Positions 48,269 to 60,393 are shown, counted from the first letter of the stretch. The stretch: DNA of 64,000 bases from Andrena cerasifolii (GCF_050908995.1 NC_135129.1:2976001-3040000); one strand, 5' to 3'. The notes: generated by a model not told the origin, from the letters alone. Program-made: numbers and translations.

Positions 48269-49984
48269 CTTGCGAGTGGTGTTCTTTATGAATTTTCCTG
48301 AATTCTTTATTCAAATTGCATTGGGATCTTGATAGGATTAGCGTGGAGACACTTGAACAGTTCTTTATTATCAGAACGACCCTTACTTAGTGGGTCACTG
48401 GTGACCCACGTTATTTACCAGAAGTGGAGGTTTCATCTCAGGAGAAAAGGTGACTTTATGAAAGAATTTGTGTGCAGAATTTAAAGTAAATTCAAGCATC
48501 TTGTAATTAAGCTTTGCTATTCAACATCCCGGCTAACTTTTCAATACCTGTAGAGAACTCTTTAAGTTATAATGTAAAAAGGTGTATCGCTAAGTTCCCA
48601 GATTACGAATAGCAGCGCGTGTAAAGGGCAGGTCCCGCACCGGAACATTCTATAGATTTTTTCTATAAGTATATTTTGTATTGTTTTATTCCTCAAAAGA
48701 TAAAGCACTATTTTTTACATTCTAAAATATGAGATTTATCGTAAAAACAAATGAAACTAAAATTCACGACACCATGGCACATCTAATAAAAGATGTATGG
48801 CCACAGGTACATTTGTTTGTACACGCGCCACTATTAATCAGTACAATAAACTTCTCTACCGCTTCTGTTCGTCAACGCATAAACATCTTTTTTTATTAAT
48901 ATTTCGGAAACTCTGGGGTAGTGGACCCAACATGTGAGACATATATTGGTCTACTACACCTACACTACAACATATATGAAAATTCATCAAAATCCGTGTT
49001 CCAGATGTCGCGGCCTTCCCTTGTAAGAAGGTTAGAGGCATATTAAAAGTGCTGCCTACACAAAGCCAGCAGTGCAAAACAAATGAACGCGTGGTATTAT
49101 TTACGCAAATGGACGGTGGAAGCAACCGATCGAGGCTATCGCGCAATAGCACGGCTCGTATAAGCCAGAAAGCTGCTCGCGATCAATTAACCCGATCGAA
49201 ATGAAGATCGATGGGGTGTGCAAAAGCGAAAGACGCTTATCGAGGACGTATTTTAAAACCCGCTCGCGATACAGAGCCGCTTTTTCCGCGACGAGGCGCA
49301 TTCACGTGTCGCGAAAACTATCATTTTTTCCACTGAAATGGCAAAAAAACTGTTCCACGTTTTAGCGTTTAAAACGAGCCGAAGTGCGCGTCGCGAAGCG
49401 GCCTTTGAGTCTATACAAATGGCCCCTGTCGAGGACGACGAGCCCATCGATCATGCAGCGCGATCCGCATCTGAAGGCAGCTGGCAAAAACACAGAGGAC
49501 GGATCCTCCAGCGTCCTTTCCGAGCTTCGATTTAGTTGGAAGAGACGTCGCGCGGTTAATTGCAAATTCACCGATCACCGTTCACGTATGACTTCGCCGG
49601 GATCGCATGAGCAAGCCCGTCCCTGATGAATCGGCCCTGATGCAGCGGCGTCCGCGCCGCGATCGATCAATCGGTACACGATGCCGCCGAGAATCGCAGG
49701 AATTACGGTAAAGTAAGTCCGCCTGCGCCCTGCGAATCCTAATGAAACGGGGCGTGCACTTGGTCTGATTCACGGAAAATTTCGATGCAGCCTTCTGATG
49801 ATTGATGGATCCCGAATAATATCAGATAAAACACATTCGTAGTTGAGGAGCTGAGAAATTGAAGTTGATCTGAATTTTGGTCTTCTTGGTCAGTAGCAAC
49901 TGGAATCTTTTATTCTGAGATGTACGGGGTGGGATCATTGATTTTATATTTGCAGGGTTAATCACTTCTAATTAAGTCGATTAA

Positions 49985-50690
49985 GGGTACTAAGTAGGCA
50001 GGCGTCTTTGTCGAAAATGAAACATTTTTTTTCTTCAGTTAATTGCAAAGACATAAATTGAAACTGAGATTTGTTCTCTAACGCAATGTTTATTAGCATC
50101 GTAAGGTTTAAAAAAACAAATTTGTTTAGTGAAAAATATGCGTTATAGATGACGCTACAGAGGAATCATTAAAGGGGCTTTTTAAAAAAGTTTCTTTTGA
50201 CTTGCAGTGATAATTCAAAAACGATGGTTCCAATCGATTCAAATCAGATTCGAGCACGTTCACAAAATGTGTAGTTTTGGCGTGAACCTAAACTGAAGTT
50301 AATAAAAGCTCTTATTCTTTATGAAAATAATCTAAAACTAATCTTTGCCTAACTAAAATCGCACTTCTTTAAAAAATCGCCACTTCGTACACTTTCATAA
50401 TTTTGCTTCTTTTATTGGTTCAGCGCAGAACCAGAGGTATTCCGAAGAAGAATTTACAAGCAGGTTTCCACTACAAAACAAAAGAAACATTTTCAAAAAG
50501 CCTCTTTAATGATCCATCCGTAGCGTCATCTGTAATACATTTGTTTAACTAAACAAACGTGTCTTTTTAAAACTTACGATCTTAATAAACATTTTGTCAA
50601 AGAACAAGTCCCAGTTTTAATTGATTTATTTGTAATTAATTACAAAAGAAATCCTTCAATTTCCACAAGAAGACAGCCTAAGTAGTACCC
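49985..50690. mobile_element. TTAA-flanked palindromic MITE, 706 bp
   Basis: It starts gggtactaagtaggc after TTAA (49981-49984) and ends gcctaagtagtaccc before TTAA (50691-50694). Arms include gacataaattgaaactg and tagatgacgctac with their complements at the right. The interior is non-coding. Confidence 0.85.
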
Positions 50691-51115
50691 TTAAGGGGTC
50701 TAAATCAAAATGTATAGGCCTGCTTAGACCCCCATCTACTCTTCCACCTGGCTTCAATTTCTGTTCCAAGATAGAATTAATTTATTTTCCTTACGTAAGA
50801 TTAGTAATTAGAATACTACTAGCCAATTCATCAGCGAAGCTATCCCCGATGTTATACCCATTTCTAAACTGTAACATTAGATACCATTTACATAAGGGAC
50901 ACATTATCTTCATTACGGGGCCTTGCAAGAGCTTCCAAGCATCGCCCTGAGGAGTTTGTACGCGATAAAACAAGGTAAACATTGAGAACTCGTTTATGTC
51001 GAAAGATTCCAATTTATTCGGGAGCATCGTGTAAACGAATGGCAATTGCGTGTACCGTTCGCTCGCGTCGTCGCTAACTTGCAAAATGGAATTTATCGGA
51101 GAATGCCTTCAGGGC

Positions 51116-51157
51116 AGAGAGAGAGAGAGAGTGGGAGAGAGAAAGAGAGAGAGAGGG
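51116..51157. repeat. (GA)n microsatellite
   Basis: An interrupted run of ga dinucleotides with gtggga and aaaga breaks. Confidence 0.85.
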
Positions 51158-52185
51158 GGATAGATGCAGTCGTGTAAGCCAAACTGGTGATGAATCGGAT
51201 CGATCAGTGTCTGCGTATGTCGGGCCACATATCGAAGATGAACTCGCCCCCCGGAACTAAAGCAATTTAGGATTGGATTCCGAAACGTCCTATGGCGACG
51301 GAAGTTGGAGCAGAATTTAACTGTTCCCATACGAAGTGTACGCCGACGAAATTCCGTCGCATTTAGGGAATAATTAAGCATTTGGCGAAACTGAACGACA
51401 AAGGGAGGGGTAATTGCTAAGTACGTAAAACATTGCATCGTAAACTGCTTGGAGATGGGAGATCTAAATGTTGCAGCAGCCTTTGTACGGATTTAACCCA
51501 TTAACGACTGGGCTGAGGAGGAGAGGATTTCAGAATGACTGGCTTTCAAGGGGATACTCTCATTAAAAATTTTCTGATAATTGATTTCTTTTTCTCTTTG
51601 CATACAAGGTGACTGTCCCAATTTCTGCTCATGTCCCCATTTCTGCTAATTTCGTATTTTTCTTATTAATATATGCGTTACGTTTGTACTGTAGTTGCAA
51701 CAAAATAATTCTAAATTATTTACACATTTATGCGAGTGCTGCACGAGCATACGGACATTTAGAGCATTATATATTTAATTACAAATTACTAATAGTTAAA
51801 CATCTTGAAATATCTTTCTTAAACAGTTTTTGAATTGCTTGATTTATTATTAAAGAATTAATCAATTACTTTGCAAATTTTGAGCACAAACAAATTTTTT
51901 ACACCTTCTTTATGACGAGTTATCTCTTAAATCAGCTGAAATTGGGACATTCGCCTTATTTATAGTATAGTATCCGAAAAAAACAGTTGCAGCATTCGAG
52001 CAAAGCTTTAAACGCGTCCACCTCGAAACATGATTTTTCCGAACGGTAGACAGCAGGAGAAAAATCGTCTCGGCTAATAAATTAGCCCCCTCGAACCATT
52101 CAATTACATATTTTTTAAAAAATTTTATCTCCAGTACTTTAGGAGATATCCAGCTGTCCAGTCTTCCCGCGAACAACCTGTACAT

Positions 52186-52291
52186 GCTATCCTTAAAAGG
52201 AAAATGATTTTTCGAGAAATGTGTTATAGCTTTTGGGTAAAAAATTTCCAAAGACCACCCTTTTTTCGGCCTCCTGACTGAGCATGATCCC
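52186..52291. mobile_element. Solo right end of TTAA family A
   Basis: About 105 bases match the right end of the elements at 14196 and 57140 (tgtgttatagctttt, aaagaccaccctttttt, ctgactgagcatgatccc) and are followed by TTAA (52292-52295). The left arm is missing. Confidence 0.7.
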
Positions 52292-53417
52292 TTAATAAAA
52301 AATTCAGATTAGGCGTAGGATGCTGGCTATTAAGTTTATTCTTAGAGCACAAGTTTGTTAATGTCCTTTTTAGGTAGTAAAGTACTTGCTGAATTTTATC
52401 TGAGTTTTGTACTATCAGATAAAAGATTAATATGTTCATGCAATGGAGATTCAAATAAATATTAACTCCGCTGCTCTCAAGTCTGCTTGACCTAGAATAA
52501 TTTCCAGTTACTTGTGGACAAAGCAATACAGAATATTGGTAAGATCTGCTGAAAGCCAGAAACGAAAGCTGAAGACGAAGATAAATTTGGAGAAGGTCAA
52601 AGAAGCCTCTTAATTATCCCCGCGTTTATAAATAAAAACCTCGTACATAAACAATTCCACGGCACTACTATGTACATATTCAGGAAGAAACTGCTTCAAG
52701 CTGAAAACAGGAGCAAACACTGCGACCAATTTCACCCGCCATAATAGAATCAAAATTTCCAGTGCAATCGTCTTGAAAAACGCTTTCCCCGCTTGGTACC
52801 ATTATGCCACAATAATCAAGTCCCTACACAAACTATCCACAGAATAAATAGCAGAGCAGCAGCACGAGCCACTGCGTCGAATAAGTAACCCAGCAGAGAA
52901 ATCAGACGAGCAATTAACCTCGAAATCGTTGGATCCCCTCGACATTCTTCCCGTCCCGTGATCAATATTCATACGATGTCGAAGGACAAGTGTAAGGGTT
53001 GAGAGGGCAATCGTTCGAGGGTGCGGCTGAAAAGGCAAAGAAACGGGGAGTGGAAAAATGCGAGATCTCGGTGGCTGGATACATCGACGATTCGTTGCGG
53101 GAAATGCTGGGGCTTGTGTTCCGGAAGATAAAGGTAAAGCTTCTCTGTATCAAAGAACAGGAACTGCGTCTTGAGGTATCTCGACAGCGCCACTCGATCC
53201 CGTCGAGACTCCTCGAAAGGCTTTGCAATTAAAAACAGATATTCGTTCGAGGATAAGTCGACAACCGCGGTGAAAAGACGGAGGAAATATCGATGTCGTA
53301 CTGTATTTTAACGAGGCAGCTTGCTGCCCTCCAAGACAGAGGATATTATCATTTCTAGATACACAGCGATTGCTATTCTTATTACTCGTCATTTTCGACA
53401 TTAGGAGGCGAAAAAGT

Positions 53418-53925
53418 ACGATGCTTTCGAAGATTTTTTTTTCGGAGGGAAATGTTTTTATGACAGAAACATTATATACATTAAAATGGTCATACGTTTG
53501 TCTGTAAAACGTGATATTTTCATTAAAAAATTCGGAGAAGAAGCCGCGTCGTAGCTGTTTCCGTAAAACGTTTTTTTTTCTTCAGAAAATGCGTCTATGG
53601 TAACCATCGTGTCCTCGCTGCGTTTCATTTGAAACAAAAACGGAAAAATTATTCTTAAAGTACACAAAAGAGTCTAGTACTTGTAGCGGATTTTTTTTTT
53701 AATTCTTCGCAAAAGGGCGGACATTTGAATATAGTTGTCCGTGAAACCGTAAGTAAAACCGTTTCTGAAATAACCGTTTTAGGGAAAATAGTTACCACGC
53801 AGCTGCTTCTCCGAATTTTGTAATGAAAATTTCACATTTTATGTACAAAAGTACGACCTTCCTTATGTATACAATGTTTCTTTGATAAAAGCATTTTTCC
53901 ACCGAGAAAAAATTCTTCAAATCCA
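53418..53925. repeat. Long inverted repeat left of the Cys-rich frame
   Basis: Left arm pieces (ttcggagaagaagccgcg, gtaaaacgtgatattttcat, acagaaacattatata) recur inverted at 53770-53920. Arms are diverged (roughly 75-80% by eye). Confidence 0.65.
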
Positions 53926-54307
53926 TCCTACTTCTTCAGCTCCTAGGTGTATGCTGCCCCTCAAATAAAATTAACACTTGTGATGTTTTTACATCGAATA
54001 TGCATTGAAAAACAAGTATCGCCTCAGAATCTTTGAATGCTCACTTTGAGAACAACGTAAAGTCGGAAACAGCTTTGTACATCGCGGCCTTAGCAGAATT
54101 TCTTCGCGTACAGAGATCGCTTAGAAAAGCGCGAAAGGCTTGGGGTATTATTTCGCGAATCCTCGCGCCACTCGAAGTGTTAACGTTCGCTAGGTCGAGT
54201 CCAAAACAGCTTATTCCACGAGTCAATATTTGAAAATTAAGTTCCTCGAACGTCCCCTGGGGGGATGTTTATTTGACCCGCGAATGAAATGCGAATCTTC
54301 GTGACAG

Positions 54308-56032
54308 GTGTCCCCGAACCCGTGCCCGACGCTGCGTACAATTAAAAAGGCACCGGCACGGATTCGCGGCGTGAAAGACACAGAAGAGGTTACGCGGAAG
54401 AGAGCTGGATCGCAGTTGCCACTGTTTAGGGAATGCAACTTCCGAGGGGCTGTAAATTCCTGTTCCACGAGAAGATTGCCCACGCCGTGGATATGGAACG
54501 ACTCGTTCGACTTCACGAAGTTCGCAACTGCGAGCGAGCCAATGGATTTTGTTGTCAAGTGCCACAGATTTCATACAATTAGGCAGCAGGCTGTGCCTCC
54601 AAGAAGACATTTGTCAAACGGCACTGTCTGTGTAAGGAGAGGGGTTATACACTGCATAAGGAGACAGTTTTCTTGCAAAAGCTTCAGGAAACGTACGAAT
54701 GAAACTAAAGAGAATTCGAAGTCCAATTCTCAGCAGTCTAATAGATCTTCTGTGGACGATTGTCGAAATCCAGGAGAAGATCAGAATGCTGAATACCTTC
54801 GCGAGATACAGAAGGAGACTCCACCGTATAAGTACAAACCAGATGAATATTCCAGTGAAAAGCTACCGCGAAATTGTCCCAATGATCATGAGAACTCTTC
54901 AGAGTGTAGTCACAGTGGGTCGGATAGTTGTGAACAACATAGTGGACCCGTTGCGTGTCAGCAAACTCAAGCAGCTCCTATCGAGTGCCAGCAACCTCGA
55001 GCAGCCCCTGTTGAACGTTGCCCATGCATGGAGTCTACTTTCAAATTAAGCAGAATCATTTCACAGATATGGAAGAGCTGTTCGAAGTCCATTAAGGCTA
55101 AGAGACTTCCTGATTCTTCACAAGAACGCTGTGCCCCACCCAAAATGCCAGAAGACGAAGTGGAAGAGGATCCACCTCCCCCAAAATTTCGCCACTGGAC
55201 ACAGAAACAACCACCGTGCAAGAGATCTTGCTCGTCAGGAACTGCATCAGCTCCGATGGTGTTCATTCCCTACCAAAGGTCGAGCAAAGCCAGAAAATCA
55301 AAGCAACGAATGCCGAAAACTCCGTCAGCCACAGTACATTCACCAAAATGTCCATTCGCCAAGGAGAGCCAAGGTTATCCACGGGGAACCTGCACGAGTA
55401 CATGTCGATCTAAATTAAAAGCGTGTATGCCCAGTAACGCATGTAAGAAACCTCCACTGGACACTGAACGCGAGAAAGGCTTTGACGAGACCAGCGGAGA
55501 GTCTCTTGCCGCCAAAACGAGCAAAAACCTCGAAAGCCAAGGAAACTTTGCAACACTGGAATGCACTTGTGACACGCAGCTAGGGGGGTCATTTCCGATG
55601 GCTGGCACTAGTTCTAAGCCTAGCGTGTCGGCTTTGAAGTATCGTTTGACCAAGTGCCCCGCGATGAAGGAAATGTGGCAAACAGCAGCCAAGCCACAAT
55701 TGCCAGTGACGAACGTGACACCAATTATGGAGCAGGAATCATGCCCACCTCCTCGCACGATTATCGAGCCTTATAGAAGCTCTGGAGAGTGGAGGGAGCA
55801 GAGGTATCCTATTCGACTGAGGATTTTCAAGTCGGAGGGCACCTTGGACCCTTGTCTGCCAGTGGTGACTGAAGTCACGCGAGGGAGTCGTTTCGTGGAG
55901 AACGTGGAAGCAACGAAATTAAGCTCGCTGTATCAGAACTCGAAGATGATGGAAAGCTCTTGTCTAGCAGGGCAAGTCTCGTGGAGCCACGCGAGGCAGA
56001 TGGAGAGCTCTGGGAACGAGATGAGATCGTAG
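54308..56032 (+). CDS. Long unrecognised Cys/Pro/Ser-rich open frame, possibly intronless or a terminal exon
   Basis: I do not recognise this protein. The frame is open for 574 codons from 54305 to a TAG at 56030-56032. The first in-frame ATG is at 54542, giving 496 residues. Alternatively the frame is a 3' exon: a plausible acceptor (gtgacag, AG at 54306-54307) stands just before 54308, and codons between 54308 and 54542 read sensibly (for example TPWIWNDSFDFTKF). The product is hydrophilic and low-complexity, with no signal peptide or membrane segment seen. Cys pairs are scattered (RCPCMES, KCPFAKES, GTCTSTCRSKLKAC, LECTCDTQ). There are two near-repeats around residue 240 (ACQQTQAAPIEC, ECQQPRAAPVER) and an acidic/proline stretch EDEVEEDPPPPKF. 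The C-terminal third is more globular-looking (RYPIRLRIFKSEGTLDPCLP). It lies upstream of, and on the same strand as, the furin exons, so it may be nested in a long furin intron. Low-complexity Cys-rich proteins of this sort are often testis-specific in insects, but that is only a guess. Confidence 0.6.
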   Translation: MSPNPCPTLRTIKKAPARIRGVKDTEEVTRKRAGSQLPLFRECNFRGAVNSCSTRRLPTPWIWNDSFDFTKFATASEPMDFVVKCHRFHTIRQQAVPPRRHLSNGTVCVRRGVIHCIRRQFSCKSFRKRTNETKENSKSNSQQSNRSSVDDCRNPGEDQNAEYLREIQKETPPYKYKPDEYSSEKLPRNCPNDHENSSECSHSGSDSCEQHSGPVACQQTQAAPIECQQPRAAPVERCPCMESTFKLSRIISQIWKSCSKSIKAKRLPDSSQERCAPPKMPEDEVEEDPPPPKFRHWTQKQPPCKRSCSSGTASAPMVFIPYQRSSKARKSKQRMPKTPSATVHSPKCPFAKESQGYPRGTCTSTCRSKLKACMPSNACKKPPLDTEREKGFDETSGESLAAKTSKNLESQGNFATLECTCDTQLGGSFPMAGTSSKPSVSALKYRLTKCPAMKEMWQTAAKPQLPVTNVTPIMEQESCPPPRTIIEPYRSSGEWREQRYPIRLRIFKSEGTLDPCLPVVTEVTRGSRFVENVEATKLSSLYQNSKMMESSCLAGQVSWSHARQMESSGNEMRS

Positions 56033-56711
56033 AAATGGGTTCCTAGTTGCCACTTCTGAATTGCTGAGTGACTTGTCACTGGTACGTATGGAAATCTTCG
56101 TAAAGATTTGTTACGATGGGTAGAAGCAACTCGTTTTTACGAAGCTTTTTGATTCCTCTATTAATTAACGTTTTTAGCTCGCCCATCGTCCGGGCTGGTT
56201 GAATCACACGCTGGCCTGATATTAAAATCAGCGGGGCAGATAAGAAGCGACGTGACTGCTGAAGTTTACCGTTTCAGAATCGCTGTTTTTGCGGTACTTG
56301 TGACGCGGCGCTGCATATCGAACTCGCGGCGCGAAACGAAGCCTGCATAAAGGAATCCCTGGCGAATACGTGGGGTATGATATGAGAAACGTATCTGTGC
56401 CTGACATAAATTGTCGTGGACTCTTGTGATCGTGGTGCGGCAGAAAATTGGGGAGGGTTTATCTACAGTGGCGGAACAATTGAGAATTATGGCGGAGATT
56501 CAATTTATAAATAGCTGGTTTATTAGCGTGGGGTACTGAAGTTTACCTGTTTACCAAAATTAGAATAATTTCAAGTTGAAATGTCTACTTCCAAAGCTCG
56601 AGTAGGGAAGAAGTGTTATAAAAGGGACATATTTATTTAGCGACCATTTCTGATAATATCATGATATGCATTTAAAACACAAGTCCATTGGTAGTATATT
56701 TATTGACCTTC

Positions 56712-56717
56712 AATAAA
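56712..56717 (+). terminator. Possible polyadenylation signal AATAAA after the Cys-rich frame
   Basis: The hexamer lies about 680 bases after the stop codon of the frame ending at 56032. The flanking context is AT-rich. Use is inferred only. Confidence 0.25.
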
Positions 56718-57139
56718 AATATCTTGCATACTCATTGATAATAACAGAAAATAACAAAATCTTCGATTTTCAAAATGTCCCTTCCACGACGAGGTAGTCT
56801 TAAATGGGACACATTAATGGAAGGGACACGTTAATGAAAATGAACAAAATGGGAACGAAAATGAGGTCAATTGTTAAAACATCATTAATAGCACATAGAA
56901 CAAAAGAATTGAATACACCCTTTATTCCGCATGACTCATTGGCCCATTTTTCGCAAATTTTACATTAGCACCAATCTTCTTTGCTGGTAGTATAAGTTTT
57001 CTTTACAACGCAGCACTCAGAAAACTACGGAAACTTTTCCTTTTGTATCAGAAAAACATCAACCGCGGATTACTGGTCTGTTGCGAGTGGGACCGTGGTG
57101 AAGTTTACGTCTAACGATTAGTTGCTAGTGTTACCTTAA

Positions 57140-57806
57140 GGGGTCATGCTCAGTCAGGAGGCCGAAAAAAGGGTGGTCTTTAGAATTTTTTTACTCAAAA
57201 GCTATAACACATTTCGCTAAAAATCTTTTTTCCTTTTAAGGATTGCATCTAGTGCCGTGCATCGTAATTTTTTTATTTAAAAATATTTATCAATAACTAA
57301 GTTATTGTCCATCACTCAAAGGTTCTCTAAAAATAAAGGCTTCTGCGGTGACCACTGCTGAAATAAAAAATTCAAAAGAATTTACTTATTATATTATATT
57401 ATCTAGTATTTGAACGAAGGTTTTTTAAAGTAAAAGTTTCAATTTTTATCGTAAATCTTGCCTGATTTTCGTCAAATAAAAGAAAACTAAGCATCGGATA
57501 GAAAATCCATCGTTCAAATACTAGATAATATAATATAATAAGTAAATTCTTTAGAATTTTTTATTTTAGATGATCGAGTTTCGAGCAGCAGTGGTCACCG
57601 CAGAAGCCTTTATTTTTAGAGAACCTTCGAGTGATAAACAATAACCCAGTTATTGATAAATATTTTTAAATAAAAAAGTTACGATGCACGGTACTAGATG
57701 CAATCCTTAAAAGTAAAAAAGATTTTTTGAGAAATGTGTTATAGCTTCTGAGTAAAAAATTTCCAAAGACCACCCCTTTTTCGGCCTCCTGACTGAGCAT
57801 GACCCC
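57140..57806. mobile_element. TTAA-flanked palindromic MITE, family A copy 2
   Basis: It starts ggggtcatgctcagtcagga after TTAA (57136-57139) and ends ctgactgagcatgacccc before TTAA (57807-57810). It is very similar to the copy at 14196-14873 over both arms, including the duplicated ttatattatattatctagta segment. Confidence 0.85.
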
Positions 57807-58772
57807 TTAACAGGAAAATACACCTCTCCCCTACCTCTGTTTCCAAAATAAATATCCTTTCATACTGTGAATTTTAAGTTCACCCCCCAAAAATGTCGCA
57901 TTCCTTAATCTTCCACCTAAACTGCAAACAATTTCTGTTCAATTTTACAATGCAGCTAAGTGTCGCGCCACCAGTTGCTCCGAACCGTAAAGCATGAATG
58001 GGAAGTATGTAACACCTGAGTAACGAAAGTAGGAATACAATATTTATGCTCTCCAGATTGCGCAAACCTGTGAAACACAAGCATTCATCCCCCGGAACAG
58101 AAGAACTTTCCATTTGAAAAAGTGGAGTGCGAGTTGTCACGCGGAAAGAAATAGTAAGAAACCCGGCTCTAACAGCTGTTGCCAACTTTTCGCATTTATC
58201 ATTACCTTTCACCGTATATCTTCGCGCCCGTGTATCGCCGCAGCCGCGGAACAAACTTGTGCATCAAATAATCCTGTTTTACGAGCGGCCCGCGCCTCTC
58301 TTTCGACCCGAGAATGATGAATCCTTCGCCCCTAATGAAGAGCCTGGGGAATGTACAAACTTTCTAGCCTGCCCCCTTATTGTCCACTGGACTGTCCATT
58401 TGCAAAGCCCCCGTCGAAGACACAACAGAAACCTCGAATCGAGCATCCCTTATCTTATCGAATTAGCAGGCTCCTCAGCCAGGCGCGTACTTCCTGCATA
58501 AAGCAATTCGCTTTCAGCGGAATTGGTACATGCAGAGGAGCCAAGTATGCCTCGATAAACATTATCTCGACGACTAGCCACACAAAATTCGCGTATCTGC
58601 ATGAATAATATAATATGCGGAGTGGTGGAAACAGTAGGGGTGAATGACATCCCGCGGAGGACAGCCAGTCGCAATTCAGAGACAATGCGTTTGGTTGCGA
58701 TTCTAAGAATGATGAAACGAGGTGTTCATGGTGACGTTACTTGTGCTAACGTGAAATTGTTCTTTGCTGCAG

Positions 58773-59889
58773 ATAGTGGACGACTGGTACCACATGGTGC
58801 ATACGACGGTGGTGAAGAGGTCGACGGAGCCTCACGTTGGGGTGCACCAGAGGCTGGTTGGAGACCGCAGGGTGCGCCGGGCGGTGCAGCAGCGAGTCAA
58901 GTCGCGAACGAAACGGGATCAGATTATCAAACGCGGCCCGTCCTACGTACACATGATCTTGGACGACGAGAGGTGGCCCCAAATGTGGTACCTGGTTAGT
59001 TATTTTCATTGTTGCACTGTGCCGAATGAAATCTTTGCGGTGACTTTATTTATATTAACTAGATTGGGCCTGGAAAATGGCAGATGCAAAGTGAAAGATT
59101 GATACTTGTGCCCTTGAAGATGAAGACTTTTGTGCAGTAGAACTTTATTCTGGTCTTCGATATATTTCTATACAAAGTTGGGCATTGAATGAATAAACAA
59201 TTATTTAAATAACGGATCGAATAAAAGTTACTTTAACTTTAGATTATTCGACGAATATAGTAAATTTTCTTATTCGTCGAGCGTATTAATTTCAGCGTTG
59301 AATACATATTTCGACGACGAATGAAGTTCAAGTTCAAGTTGCAGTTAAAGTTAAAGATATAGCTGAAGTTAAAATTAAAATTAAAGTTAAAGATATTGTT
59401 AAAGTTAAAAACTTTATTCGAAGTTCAAACGCTCGTCGAATGAAAAAATTAACTTTATTCGTCGTTTCAAAAGTTAACTTTGTTTAACTCATGACGAATA
59501 ATTTTTTCAATTTTTATTCGTTATTCGAAATTTATATTTAAATAAAAATTTCGCCCATCTCTGCTTCTGTTTGAGAATTTATTTAAATTCAGCACGTGCT
59601 TGTCGGAGAATATTCGGTACTCAGTTGCTGTTTCAAGGCTTCGTGTAGAATTCGTTGGGGTTTTGAGGGATAATGTTGATTGTTCAGAACCTATTAAGTT
59701 TTAAAGAGAATAGTTATGGGATTTGAATTTTTCTACTGCTCGACTGGTAACTCGTTCCAGAATAGGGGGAACGGACTGGACATGAACGTGCAGGAGGCCT
59801 GGGCCGAAGGAATTACGGGGAACGGTGTCGTGGTCACGATACTTGACGACGGATTGGAGAAAGATCATCCCGATCTCAGCAACAATTAC
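58773..59889 (+). CDS. Fur1: Furin-like proprotein convertase, two internal exons (partial gene)
   Basis: Subtilisin-family (S8B) convertase that cleaves precursors after dibasic sites in the secretory pathway. Exon A is 58773-58994 (222 nt, acceptor ctgcag, donor CTG/GTTAGT); exon B is 59761-59889 (129 nt, acceptor ttccag, donor TAC/GTGAGT). Both are phase 0 and join as WYL/NRGNGLDMNV. Exon A holds the end of the prodomain (VVKRSTEPHV, then QQRVKSRTKRD, where the RTKR site is the expected autocatalytic activation cleavage) and DERWPQMWYL at the start of the catalytic domain. Exon B has GITGNGVVVTILDDGLEKDHPDL, whose first Asp of DDG is the catalytic-triad aspartate by family homology. The prodomain KRS..PH....RL pattern resembles insect Furin 1 more than Furin 2 or PC2, but this is from memory. 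Signal peptide and early prodomain exons were not found upstream, and the His and Ser exons must lie beyond 64000. What follows 59889 is intron. Confidence 0.85.
59173..59563. mobile_element. hAT-like MITE, family C copy 3, in the furin intron
   Basis: It starts caaagttgggcattg and ends cgcccatctctg, with aattatttaaataacgga and a tract of gttaaagttaaa repeats inside. The 8-base flanks are only partly alike. Confidence 0.65.
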
Positions 59890-60393
59890 GTGAGTCCCTC
59901 TGTTTATAATACTAAACCAACAGAAGTCTATTGCAAGTAGCCTTCGTTATACTGCAAAAATATAATCTTTCATCGTTGGAAGCCAATTTCTTTCTCCAAG
60001 AAGCTTGGTAGTTAAATGAATTTCCGATGAAGATAAAAATTAAACAATGTAGATACTCATTCAGATTCTATCACGCGAAAATTCAAATAGTTATCGCGAT
60101 ACAAAGGGACGATCGATTCCCAAGCAAATTTGTCAAGATCCGGCCCAGTTTACACAAAGATCCAGCGAACTGTCCCTCCGAGGCAAATAGAACGGATAAA
60201 GGGGACAGAAGCCCGCAAAACAGGGACACGTACGGATGGCCGATCTGTGCCAAAAACTGTACCGCCACTCAGAAACTCATATGAATCGTGTACGTACTGA
60301 GCATCCAATTCCAAATACCCGCAGCGAGAAGTAATCGCAGCAAAACGGATTAGTTACGACTGTTGCAATCAAACCAATGGGGATGCTTGCAAA

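Larger units (their letters stand above)
44763..54304. other. Spacer between dynein paralogue 2 and the Cys-rich frame
   Basis: No gene was recognised except the doubtful exon at 47203-47690. The promoter of dynein paralogue 2 should lie immediately to the right of 44762; no motif could be assigned. A GC-richer island at 49090-49780 has short frames on both strands (one 65-codon frame from an ATG at 49338) without domains. Transposons are listed separately. Confidence 0.55.
56033..58772. other. Non-coding stretch before the furin exons
   Basis: Apart from the TTAA element at 57140-57806, nothing was recognised. Short frames at 57880-58700 on both strands lack domains. Earlier furin exons (signal peptide, start of prodomain) were looked for here and not found. 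Confidence 0.5.

Noticed and set aside
49338..49535. 65-codon frame beginning with ATG
   Set aside because: Short, in a GC-rich island with a comparable frame on the other strand; no domain or splice context.
54033..54233. 66-codon frame as an upstream exon of the Cys-rich gene
   Set aside because: No donor site or similarity could be assigned that joins it in phase with the frame at 54308.
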